Virus record (IMG/VR): IMGVR_UViG_3300010155_000018
Coordinates: 1 to 40,780 of that record
Reading direction: 5' to 3' (one strand)
Source of the DNA: a virus
Length of the DNA: 40,780 nucleotides
The notes beneath the pieces were generated by a model. That model ran no database searches and had not been told where the DNA came from. It saw only the letters and a program-made list of their open reading frames with translations. The position numbers and the translations under genes are program-made. Shown here in pieces: positions 33,903 to 40,780 of the stretch; the first letter of the stretch is position 1, and each line of letters opens with the position of its first letter.

Positions 33903-35171
33903 TTATTTGATTCCAGCTAATCTTTTCATCCGTTCTTGTAACGGATCGGATGAAGGCACCTCTTGACGAGAAGCCCGGATTGTAGAAGACCGACGACTAA
34001 TGGCCTCGCTCAGTGATTGTGGGCTGCGCTTAGGCTTAGCCGCCACTGTGCTTTGAAGCGTTTCAAAAATCGTTCTTGCTTCTGGGACTGAACCGGCGTT
34101 GGAAATAGCTTCGACAATTTTATCTTTTTGTCGCTCATTTAAGGAGGTATTTCGTAAAATACGGTTCGTATAAAGCAAACGAGCATTTGAGAGATTTACA
34201 TCTTGAAGATTTTCTCTCAATTCTTCAACTGCTTGCTTATATTGTGTGTTCTGCTCGGTGAGTTGTTTATTTTCGAAAACCAACTCTTCTTGAGCTTTCT
34301 TTAAAGTTTGTAAATGGTCTTGCGCGTCGGTGCTACGACGCTGGGCGAGTGCTTTTGACATGGCCCACTTCATATCTTCGGAAGAGCGTCCAGCCCAACC
34401 ACTTAAGTCGGCGCCCATATCAACGGTAAGCTTTTCCATGATGGCGTCGATCAACGCATCGGCATCAACTTGCGACTCTTGGGTTGGCGCGGAGCTTGCG
34501 AAGGTGCCCGGATCCTTCGGGGTAGTAACGTCCTCCCCCTCTTCTTCCTCTTCTCCTTCTACTGCGCTAGCTGTAGCAGATGACGAACCTTGAAGTGCGG
34601 CGCCGGAATCTTGTCCAGTCGTGCCAGTCTCCTCAAGCGTGTCGTCTTCTGCGCAATCGTCTCCCTCTTCGGATAACAGGTCGGCAAGTTCATCTTCGTT
34701 AATTTCAAATTCTTGATTCTCGCTGAGTTCCTCGCCCAACGCGGCAACAGCTTCTTGCAGCGCGCCAAGATCAATGGTCACATCCACCGGCTCGCCTGCG
34801 TTCGGAAATCCCTGTAGGTTCTTACCATCTAGGTCTGCGAAGTTGTCGGTCGCTGCGAGCGGAATTTCGTTGTCTTCGTCGATCTCGCCTACTGCGCCTT
34901 CTTCACCCATGGGGGCTGCGGGCTCTGCGCCCAGATCGCCACCGAGATCAGGTGGGGCTTCTCCGCCACCCAGGTCTGCACCCAAATCGGCACCACCTTC
35001 TTCACCCCCGAGAGGGTCCCCGAGGTCGATTTCATCTTGTTCTAACAAATTATCCAAGGTTTCTTTCACTTCTTGCGAATACTTTTCAATAACTGCCGTT
35101 TCGGCATTCTTTAGGGCGGCTTCGCGTAACGCCTTGGCATCGATGATTGCTTCGCTGAGCAAAGTAGACAT
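33903..35171 (-). CDS. gp22: Prohead core scaffold protein, gp22-like
   Basis: A 422-residue protein directly before the capsid gene, the usual place of scaffold gp22. I chose the ATG at 35171 (MSTLLSEAIIDAK) because AGGAG lies at good spacing; a longer frame starting ten codons earlier has none. Residues about 45-110 are Gly/Asp/Glu/Pro-rich and very acidic, and residues 280-360 are coiled coil. LLSEA near the start and QSLSEA near the end fit (I/L)xE sites of the T4-type prohead protease, which degrades scaffold. The late element lies 33 bases upstream. Confidence 0.8.
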   Translation of the reverse strand: MSTLLSEAIIDAKALREAALKNAETAVIEKYSQEVKETLDNLLEQDEIDLGDPLGGEEGGADLGADLGGGEAPPDLGGDLGAEPAAPMGEEGAVGEIDEDNEIPLAATDNFADLDGKNLQGFPNAGEPVDVTIDLGALQEAVAALGEELSENQEFEINEDELADLLSEEGDDCAEDDTLEETGTTGQDSGAALQGSSSATASAVEGEEEEEGEDVTTPKDPGTFASSAPTQESQVDADALIDAIMEKLTVDMGADLSGWAGRSSEDMKWAMSKALAQRRSTDAQDHLQTLKKAQEELVFENKQLTEQNTQYKQAVEELRENLQDVNLSNARLLYTNRILRNTSLNERQKDKIVEAISNAGSVPEARTIFETLQSTVAAKPKRSPQSLSEAISRRSSTIRASRQEVPSSDPLQERMKRLAGIK

Positions 35172-35203
35172 AAATTGACTCCTAATATGACTATAGTTCA
35201 CAA

Positions 35204-35212
35204 ATAAGTAGT
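35204..35212 (-). promoter_or_regulatory. Late element before scaffold and capsid genes
   Basis: Minus-strand ACTACTTAT, 32 bases before the scaffold ATG. No copy precedes the capsid gene itself, so scaffold and capsid are probably co-transcribed. Confidence 0.55.
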
Positions 35213-35248
35213 ATTAATTCGTTGCAACAACCATTTTTAATGATATGT

Positions 35249-37294
35249 CTACCATGTACCAATCGCTACTCTCTTCCATGTGTCGGTGGCGACACAAACA
35301 TAAATATAGTCCGCATCCCATCTAATCTCACCTTGAGTTCCAAAATCGCTAGCGCTCGAAGGGGTACCTGCGGTTCTAATTCGGATTGCATTACCGTTAA
35401 CATCAAGTGGAATTTCCGGGCTGTAGGTTCCAATACCGATCTTGCCGGCTGCATATACATCCCCACTTCCGCTCGCATAAAAAGCCGGGTTTTGGGTGTC
35501 ACTCTTAAGGGAGAGGAGCTTATCATTCTTCGATCCGCTTACATTTAACTTGGCGTCAAGGTGCATGCCGCCAACTGCAACCTTACCCGAGCCAGTAATA
35601 GCCATCGCGATTGGATTTGATGGCGTTTCGAAAATTGCTAAAACCGAACTATCAGAGCCACTGACATGAATCATCGCGTCCGAGTCGACGCCTGTGCCAA
35701 TATCAAGAGTAGAAGAAGAAATTTTAACACTTCCTGCAGGGTCTAAAGTAATATCTCCATCCACATCAAATGTAAGATGGGCAGCAGTAGCGTTATCATC
35801 TTGTGTTGTGATGGTGGTCGCACCGTGAGTGGTGGTTTGAATCTGGAAATAATCGCCACTATCGGCTGAGCTTTCAATTCTAAGATCAACGCCACCGTCC
35901 TCGATGTCAAGCTGGATTCCATAGTTGATGTCTCCGCCTCCAGCTTCGAACCTTGCTGCTTGGACGAAGCTGGTACCATTTGTTCCGCCTTGTGCATTGA
36001 TAAGCGCACCGTATACTAAGGTATTGCCGGCAGCAGCTGCGTGCGTAAGCGTTGGGGTGACGTGCAAGCCATACATAGTGTTGGCACCATCGGTAGCCGT
36101 GGTATTGTCCATATCCACTTTGATACCATACATGGTATTGTTTGACGTGGTGGCCGACGTCTTATCAAAATCTATTTCTAGTCCGGTTACAGTGGCGGCG
36201 TTGGCATCTGTGTAGTCCTTGTCGATTAGCGCGTCTCCTGCCACCACAAGTGTTACACCATCAAACGTAAGGTTCGATTCGACAGTAGCTTCATCTGCAT
36301 CTTTGTATGTCGCGACCCCATTAGCAGTAGAGCCATCCCAAGATATTCCTGTAGCCGGTAAATTACTCAAATTAGAACCATCACCATAGAAAGCCGATCC
36401 AGAGATATTGCCAGATCCAGAAATGGCGCCAGCCACCACGCTTGAAAACTCAGCGAGTGAACCAGTCACAGAACCAGTTAAAGTATTTCCATCAAATGTT
36501 AAGTTAACCTCGCCTGTGATGCCACCGGCTCCCGTGGAGGTGAGCACACGATTATCAGTTGCGTTGGTGTAAGAAGTAACCACTCCTGTATTTGTGAGGT
36601 TAGAACCATCACCATAGAAGGCAGACGCTGATATGTTGATGGAAGCAGAGATATTTCCTGTTACAGCTAGCACAGTGCCATCGTAGGTTAACCCCGCCAA
36701 CCCTTGCGCTGTTTTGATGTCGGTCCATATGGCCACCTGAGTGGCTACAGGGGTTCCCGTCTTACCGGCTAAATTGCTAGACCACACACGTGAGTCAATT
36801 TCATCGGTTAAGAGAGTGCTCCCATTGTAGACTACAACGGTGTTGTCCGTTCCTGCTGCGACATTAGGAATGTCAACTGTCGCAGCATTAATAGTAACAG
36901 AATCGCCGCTAGCGTCGCCAAGCGTGCTGTTTCCGGTCGAAGATAATCCTGCGACCGTTAAAGTGGTGCCGTCGAATACCATATTTGCAGAGCCCGCAAA
37001 AGCATTACTATTGTTATACTGAACCTGTGTGGTAGAACCTGCTGCGGTCAAGCCAGATGCAGGAATACCTGTCAGTCCGGCTCCATCGCCCGTATACGAG
37101 CCTGCATACACGCCAGCAGAGGCCGAAAAGATAACGGAAGCCGTAATGGCCGAGGAAGAAACGATGAGGCGCTGAACGTTGTTAGTCTTGAGCGCAATAA
37201 GATCGTCTTCGAAGTCAATCTGAGTTTCAGCTGGATCCCCTTCGTAGTTAATATCTCCGAATTTCTGAGTTCCTTTGCCACTATTGTATGCCAT
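35249..37294 (-). CDS. Repetitive tail fibre-like protein
   Basis: A 681-residue beta-rich protein with repeated GDGxxLT units: YTGDGAGLTGIPA, FYGDGSNLTNTG and FYGDGSNLSNLPA. Repeated LTFDGxTL strands also occur. The C-terminal part has GKIGIGTYSPEIPLDVNGNA then DADYIYVCVATDTWKRVAIG, a common end in marine phage fibre and appendage proteins. It begins MAYNSGKG, like two neighbouring fibre genes. Likely a trimeric fibre or head appendage; the exact place is unknown. The AAGGAAA ribosome site and late element (37315-37323) are just upstream. Confidence 0.75.
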   Translation of the reverse strand: MAYNSGKGTQKFGDINYEGDPAETQIDFEDDLIALKTNNVQRLIVSSSAITASVIFSASAGVYAGSYTGDGAGLTGIPASGLTAAGSTTQVQYNNSNAFAGSANMVFDGTTLTVAGLSSTGNSTLGDASGDSVTINAATVDIPNVAAGTDNTVVVYNGSTLLTDEIDSRVWSSNLAGKTGTPVATQVAIWTDIKTAQGLAGLTYDGTVLAVTGNISASINISASAFYGDGSNLTNTGVVTSYTNATDNRVLTSTGAGGITGEVNLTFDGNTLTGSVTGSLAEFSSVVAGAISGSGNISGSAFYGDGSNLSNLPATGISWDGSTANGVATYKDADEATVESNLTFDGVTLVVAGDALIDKDYTDANAATVTGLEIDFDKTSATTSNNTMYGIKVDMDNTTATDGANTMYGLHVTPTLTHAAAAGNTLVYGALINAQGGTNGTSFVQAARFEAGGGDINYGIQLDIEDGGVDLRIESSADSGDYFQIQTTTHGATTITTQDDNATAAHLTFDVDGDITLDPAGSVKISSSTLDIGTGVDSDAMIHVSGSDSSVLAIFETPSNPIAMAITGSGKVAVGGMHLDAKLNVSGSKNDKLLSLKSDTQNPAFYASGSGDVYAAGKIGIGTYSPEIPLDVNGNAIRIRTAGTPSSASDFGTQGEIRWDADYIYVCVATDTWKRVAIGTW

Positions 37295-37314
37295 GTGTTG
37301 TTGTTTCCTTTTTG

Positions 37315-37323
37315 ATAATTAGT
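37315..37323 (-). promoter_or_regulatory. Late element before the 681-residue fibre gene
   Basis: Minus-strand ACTAATTAT, 20 bases before the ATG, with AAGGAAA between. Confidence 0.55.
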
Positions 37324-37343
37324 ATTCTCGGAAGCAAATTGCT

Positions 37344-38471
37344 TTAGTTTCCCTTGGTGCCGATGACCCACCAATTTTCCCCGTCAGACTGGAGTGTGCG
37401 AGAGGAGTAGTTCATTTTTAAAACCATCTCGTCGTTAATGTCGATTGAGCCCTCCTGGGTTTTAATAACTATGGGATAAGAGCGCAAATTATATTTGTTG
37501 GCGTTAGCTTTCTTAATGTTGAGTATTCTCCCGGTATTATTGCATGCGGGAGGTAACATCACTGTGATAGGGTTCTTAACACTATCGCACAAAACTGTGT
37601 AATCGTCTGCTGCCACTTCATATAGTTTTGTCTTAATCTTCTTGATGTTGCTGATGACGGCGCCACCGCAGGTAAGCCCACTTTCAACATTCAGAGAGGT
37701 GGTAGCTATTTTTCCTTCAACTTTTAAAGTGTTTTGTGCAACATCGTAGGTTAATTCGGGCGCGGATGCAAATCCTCCCTTCCCTTTTAGCTGAAGTTCG
37801 TTAATTTCTCCGGCCGCTTGCGGGATTTTCAAGTTTACGTAGTTGTCGTAAAGATTAGCGAGGGTTGTCTTGTGAACTCCCCCTTGCGACACATCTCCAA
37901 CGAGCAAAACATCCTTATCACTCAGGTTTTGTCCTGCTGTCGTGATGCTATTAGCTTTGGTCGGGTCGATGACAAGGTTTTTGCCTCTTATTGTAAGTCC
38001 GCTTGTTGACGTGAGCCCTATACTAAGACCATCATCATCGGCTATCAGACCGGGCCCCGCTTTAAGCTGTAATGTGCCTCGCACATCTTGAAGTCCGGGA
38101 CCATGATCGATGTGGATGCCGGCAATAGGTTCGGTAAACTTGTTGTGAGGAACATTCGTGAGTCCCGCGCCAGAGCCTACAAAGTTCTGGGCATGGATAT
38201 TCTTGGTTTGAAGCGTTTCGCCGTCAAATGTGAGGTGATAATCAGCTTTTAGGGTAGAATCCTTTTGAAATGTAAGGACTGCATTTTTCATGCCGCCGAC
38301 CACTTTGGTAATGGCCACATCTTTCATTGTGGCACAGGGACTTTGAGCATCTGTGTCGTAAAAAATACTCGCGCTGATGGTGCTCTTGAATACCTTAATT
38401 CCCTCGATCTCTTGATCGCCGTATTGGTCGACCGATCCCTCTACTATGCCCTTTAAAACATTATAAGCCAT
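37344..38471 (-). CDS. Tail fibre-like protein with C-terminal shared module
   Basis: A 375-residue protein opening MAYNVLKGIVEGSVDQYGDQ, with FVGSGAGLTNV (the GDG/GSG-LTN fibre motif) near residue 100 and HLTFDGETL strands. The C-terminal 90 residues form the module found in three other proteins here: DYTVLCDSVKNPITVMLPPA then LQSDGENWWVIG. Likely virion surface appendage. It follows the Smr gene by 22 bases, with GGGGAGA before its ATG, so both share a transcript. Confidence 0.72.
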   Translation of the reverse strand: MAYNVLKGIVEGSVDQYGDQEIEGIKVFKSTISASIFYDTDAQSPCATMKDVAITKVVGGMKNAVLTFQKDSTLKADYHLTFDGETLQTKNIHAQNFVGSGAGLTNVPHNKFTEPIAGIHIDHGPGLQDVRGTLQLKAGPGLIADDDGLSIGLTSTSGLTIRGKNLVIDPTKANSITTAGQNLSDKDVLLVGDVSQGGVHKTTLANLYDNYVNLKIPQAAGEINELQLKGKGGFASAPELTYDVAQNTLKVEGKIATTSLNVESGLTCGGAVISNIKKIKTKLYEVAADDYTVLCDSVKNPITVMLPPACNNTGRILNIKKANANKYNLRSYPIVIKTQEGSIDINDEMVLKMNYSSRTLQSDGENWWVIGTKGN

Positions 38472-38493
38472 TATGTCATCTATCTCCCCGTGG

Positions 38494-38721
38494 TTAGCTT
38501 GGATTAGGCGCCTTATCTATAACTATTAAACTTCCAAAATTGGTGTAATTCTCAGGATAATATTTAAATTTATGTTCGTTTAAAACCTGAGCCACCAAAT
38601 CTTTCATTTTTCCTGAATGTCCCGTGATGATCCTCAGTGGACTTTCGTTTAAAAGTACAAAGTTTTCCACATGTCGCTGAACGGCATCGTGGTACATTCC
38701 GTGTAGGTCTAAAGTTTTCAT
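38494..38721 (-). CDS. Small Smr-domain protein
   Basis: A 75-residue protein from ATG 38721, preceded by GGAGG at ideal spacing. A longer frame reaching 38778 runs through a terminator and is not used. MKTLDLHGMYHDAVQRHVEN is the LDLHG start of Smr (small MutS-related) domains, and LRIITGHSGKMKDLVAQVL is the second Smr motif (TGxG-type, here TGHSG). Smr domains bind and often nick or cleave DNA or RNA; here the domain stands alone. It is expressed as the first gene of a late fibre unit, an odd setting. Activity is inferred. Confidence 0.78.
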   Translation of the reverse strand: MKTLDLHGMYHDAVQRHVENFVLLNESPLRIITGHSGKMKDLVAQVLNEHKFKYYPENYTNFGSLIVIDKAPNPS

Positions 38722-38735
38722 TAGCGCCTCCGAGA

Positions 38736-38744
38736 ATAAATAGT
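38736..38744 (-). promoter_or_regulatory. Late element before the Smr/fibre unit
   Basis: Minus-strand ACTATTTAT followed by TCTC and GGAGG, 14 bases before the ATG and directly after a terminator. Confidence 0.6.
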
Positions 38745-38747
38745 CAC

Positions 38748-38780
38748 AAAAAAAGGATGCCCCCCAAAAGAGGGGCATCC
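38748..38780 (-). terminator. Strong terminator after the 435-residue fibre gene
   Basis: Minus-strand GGATGCCCC and GGGGCATCC form a 9-bp stem with an 8-base loop followed by TTTTTTT. Confidence 0.93.
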
Positions 38781-38818
38781 AGTAAATAAAGACAATCCTG
38801 TAAAGACGAATAATCGAC

Positions 38819-40126
38819 TTATGTGATTAGCCACTTGTCGGAACCGACATAGGTAAACGATATAGCAGCATTCGGTGAGTTCAGAACCACGATGGTTTGA
38901 CCATCAATGGTTTGAGAACCAGCCTTAGAGACAATAAGTACATAGGTCTCAGCGTTCGTGGGCGCCTTCACGGTGACAACATCACCAGAGTCCGGAGAAG
39001 CTGGAAGCGTCCAAGTGCGATCGGCAGTGAACGTAGTCGAACTCCAGTTCATACCTTCAACAAGGGTAGCGTTAGCATCGCCGTGTGAGGTAGGGGCTGG
39101 AGAAGCGTCCGAAGACAGAACACCATTGGTGGCGGTAAGACCGGAACCAGCCATTGCAGCAACAAGGTCAACAATGCTTTCCTTCTTAGATGCGTTGGAG
39201 TCGTTGGCGTCGACAATAGCAATGCTATCGGCAGTGACGTCTACGGCTCCAGCACTTAACTCGTTAAGGTCGAGAGCTAAGACACCAGAACCAGCGGACA
39301 AGCCAACACCAGCTAAGCCAGTAGCAACGTCGTCATTGAGCATAGCATCAGTGACTTTAGTTGCGCCAATTGAAGCAACACCTGCGGCCAATGTAACGTC
39401 GCCGCTCATTGAAACCCAAGCAGCATCTGTGCCGTCAGACTGGAAGAACTGATGTGCGGAACCAACAGCAAGGGCTGATGGATCACCAGAAGCATCACCA
39501 AGAATAATCTTACCACGAGCGAGTCCGGCCATTTTAGCCAAAGTAACAGCGTTATCAGCAATTGTAATTGCCCCACCAGCAGCGATGGTAGCATCACCAG
39601 ACATTGCTACGTATGAGACATCAGTCCCATCGGACTGAAGCAGCGTAGCCGCGGAGCCTTTTGCAAGGTTAGCCGGGTCGCCAGATGCATCACCATAGAT
39701 GATAGAACCGCGAGTAAGACTAGCCATCTTGGCCAGAGTAACAGCGTCGTTAGCGATTGTTAGCGCGCCGCCAGAAGCGAGCGTAGCATCACCAGACAGC
39801 GCACACTCTTCATAGTCATTGCCATCAGCAATGAGCAGCTTGCCGGAAGTATTGTCCGGCATGACCAATGTAGAAGTAGAGGTCAAAACAGTGAAAGAAC
39901 CAGATGCCGGTGTTTCGCCACCGACAATGGTAGCGTCGATCTCGCCACCACCAATGTAGGCAGTAGTAGGATCGGCGTCGGCGCCAAGGACGTCGATGTA
40001 AGCGACACCGTCAACGTAAAGATCCTTCCATTGTGCTGCAGCAATACCAAGATCGAACACATCGTCATTTGAAGGAGAAATAGCACCACTAAGGATAGCT
40101 AACTCCGATTGAAACTTATAAGCCAT
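38819..40126 (-). CDS. Repeat-containing fibre/appendage protein
   Basis: A 435-residue Gly/Ala/Ser/Asp-rich protein. The start MAYKFQSELAILSG leads to DVFDLGIAAAQWKDLYVDG, a segment shared with the next gene upstream. Residues 111-175, 176-240 and about 241-270 are repeats of a 65-residue unit (SGDATLASGGALTIANDAVT, then LAKMA). The C-terminus has SQTIDGQTIVVLNSP then VGSDKWLIT, the shared end module. Likely a trimeric fibre shaft with a tip. GGAGG lies before the ATG and a late element about 40 bases upstream; a strong terminator follows. Confidence 0.75.
   Translation of the reverse strand: MAYKFQSELAILSGAISPSNDDVFDLGIAAAQWKDLYVDGVAYIDVLGADADPTTAYIGGGEIDATIVGGETPASGSFTVLTSTSTLVMPDNTSGKLLIADGNDYEECALSGDATLASGGALTIANDAVTLAKMASLTRGSIIYGDASGDPANLAKGSAATLLQSDGTDVSYVAMSGDATIAAGGAITIADNAVTLAKMAGLARGKIILGDASGDPSALAVGSAHQFFQSDGTDAAWVSMSGDVTLAAGVASIGATKVTDAMLNDDVATGLAGVGLSAGSGVLALDLNELSAGAVDVTADSIAIVDANDSNASKKESIVDLVAAMAGSGLTATNGVLSSDASPAPTSHGDANATLVEGMNWSSTTFTADRTWTLPASPDSGDVVTVKAPTNAETYVLIVSKAGSQTIDGQTIVVLNSPNAAISFTYVGSDKWLIT
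39211..39796 (-). repeat. Tandem 195-bp coding repeats in the fibre gene
   Basis: Unit 1 spans 39796-39602, unit 2 spans 39601-39407, and a third diverged, partial unit begins at 39406; the lower bound is approximate. Each encodes SGDxTxAxG, then an AVTLAKMA and a GDASGDPxxLA segment. In-frame copy-number change would alter fibre length. Confidence 0.7.
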
Positions 40127-40165
40127 ATTTTAAAACCCTCCATATTATAAGTGAGAAGTGCGCTT

Positions 40166-40174
40166 ATAAATAGT
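40166..40174 (-). promoter_or_regulatory. Late element before the 435-residue fibre gene
   Basis: Minus-strand ACTATTTAT, 39 bases before the ATG, just past the stop of the upstream gene. Confidence 0.58.
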
Positions 40175-40194
40175 TCTCCGAGCAGACTCAAGCC

Positions 40195-40780
40195 TCAATA
40201 AATGAAGTACTTGTTAAGCCCATTACAATAAATCGAAACGGATGCATGGGGTGATTCTAAAACAACCTGATTTTGACCATCAATTGTGTCGCTTCCGGAG
40301 CATATAATGGTGACCGGATAGGTGTCAATGGTTCCCCCTTCGTCTTTTACAACAAACGTCTGTCCATCTAAAAGTGCGTTAGCCAGAGGGAGAGTCAGTG
40401 TAATTGAGTTCGCCAGTTCCCCAGAATCTATGCCTATTAAATAATCCACACTTTTAATTATATAATTGTCGGACACGGAGACTCTCATGTAAGCGATTCC
40501 TCCGAAAAAGCGCATCTGATAAGCGCGCAGTTGGAAGATTCGACCGGGATCCATAAAGATTCCGTTATTTTTGAAATTCATAAATCCGACATCAAAGCCC
40601 TTGGTGGTGCTACCTGAGCCATATTTCAAACTATTGTTCTCGACACTCAAAACATCGCTACCAAAATGGATAGAACTGCCGGAAATGTATAAGTCGCGCC
40701 ATGGCTTGGCTGCCGATCCTAAATCGCGAATGTTTGCGTCATAAGGAAGGAGATTCCCCTCTAGTTGCATGGTGCCGGAC
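40195..40780 (-). CDS. Partial fibre/appendage protein (5' end beyond window)
   Basis: A frame open from the window edge to 40195. A Met at 40770 has no ribosome site, and the codons before it (Ser-Gly-Thr) fit the sequence of the neighbouring fibre protein, where LSG precedes the DLG segment. I therefore think the gene starts outside the window. DANIRDLGSAAKPWRDLYIS matches DVFDLGIAAAQWKDLYVDG of the next gene. The C-terminus has SITLTLPLANALLDGQTFVV, then DTIDGQNQVVLESPHASVSI and NKYFIY, the shared end module. Confidence 0.75.
   Translation of the reverse strand, partial: SGTMQLEGNLLPYDANIRDLGSAAKPWRDLYISGSSIHFGSDVLSVENNSLKYGSGSTTKGFDVGFMNFKNNGIFMDPGRIFQLRAYQMRFFGGIAYMRVSVSDNYIIKSVDYLIGIDSGELANSITLTLPLANALLDGQTFVVKDEGGTIDTYPVTIICSGSDTIDGQNQVVLESPHASVSIYCNGLNKYFIY

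Noticed and set aside
38722-38778. Longer N-terminus of the Smr gene
   Set aside because: It runs through the terminator and the late element, while the internal ATG has a GGAGG at ideal spacing.
39211-39796. Repeat array as a CRISPR-like element
   Set aside because: The units are contiguous, in frame and coding, with no spacers.
23314-40174. RTAANTAGT as T4-type late promoters for plus-strand genes
   Set aside because: No plus-strand gene follows any copy. Antisense transcription cannot be excluded, but the sense reading fits the gene starts better.
1-40780. tRNA genes, integrase, attachment sites or insertion sequences
   Set aside because: No cloverleaf, recombinase or transposase pattern was seen when reading both strands by eye; a dedicated tRNA scan was not possible.

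Overview
The window is a contiguous stretch of a tailed-phage genome with a contractile tail. Every supported gene lies on the minus strand, so transcription runs from high to low coordinates. The virion genes follow a T4-like plan: scaffold, major capsid protein, neck, sheath, tube, tape measure, baseplate. The replication genes are T4-like in part (UvsX/RecA recombinase, gp32-type ssDNA-binding protein, DnaB/gp41-type helicase) but combined with a short family A DNA polymerase, a separate 5'-3' exonuclease and a B12-dependent ribonucleotide reductase. This mix suggests a distant relative of T4 (a 'far-T4' type, as in Rhodothermus phage RM378), probably infecting a Gram-negative, possibly aquatic bacterium. 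The host cannot be named from the sequence.

Layout in the direction of transcription. 40780-37344: fibre or appendage proteins with tandem repeats and shared modules, plus a small Smr-domain protein. 37294-35249: a long GDGSNL-repeat fibre protein. 35171-32061: scaffold and major capsid protein. 31886-31014: a small virion protein and a Lys-rich small protein. 30927-28294: three neck and tail-completion proteins (gp13, gp14, gp15-like). 28176-24486: sheath and tube. 24454-23347: two tail-assembly genes with a possible frameshift junction. 23296-14487: tape measure, tube-associated protein, LysM baseplate protein, a large hub-like protein and an unrecognised protein. 14484-12440: minimal DNA polymerase and a protein resembling tubulin/FtsZ. 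12403-11636: gp32. 11553-8905: a three-gene cassette with a Dam methylase and a possible PD-(D/E)XK nuclease. 8859-6230: recombinase, dCMP deaminase, exonuclease. 6159-1: helicase, ribonucleotide reductase, zinc-binding protein, GroES-like protein, amidase endolysin, exported-looking zinc protease and a partial Rossmann-like protein.

Two promoter classes can be read. The replication side has four sigma70-like promoters (spacers 16-17) in front of helicase, dCMP deaminase, uvsX and gp32. The virion side instead has ten copies of the element ACTANTTAY (plus-strand reading RTAANTAGT), each 17-80 bases before a virion gene or operon and often just after a hairpin terminator. This looks like a phage-specific late promoter.

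The items most worth following up are the late element, the FtsZ-like gene beside the polymerase, the Dam/nuclease/unknown cassette, the T7 run joining the two tail-assembly frames, the Smr gene among fibre genes, and a C-terminal module shared by four virion proteins. No intergenic gap exceeds about 180 bases. I saw no tRNA, CRISPR array, insertion sequence or attachment site.
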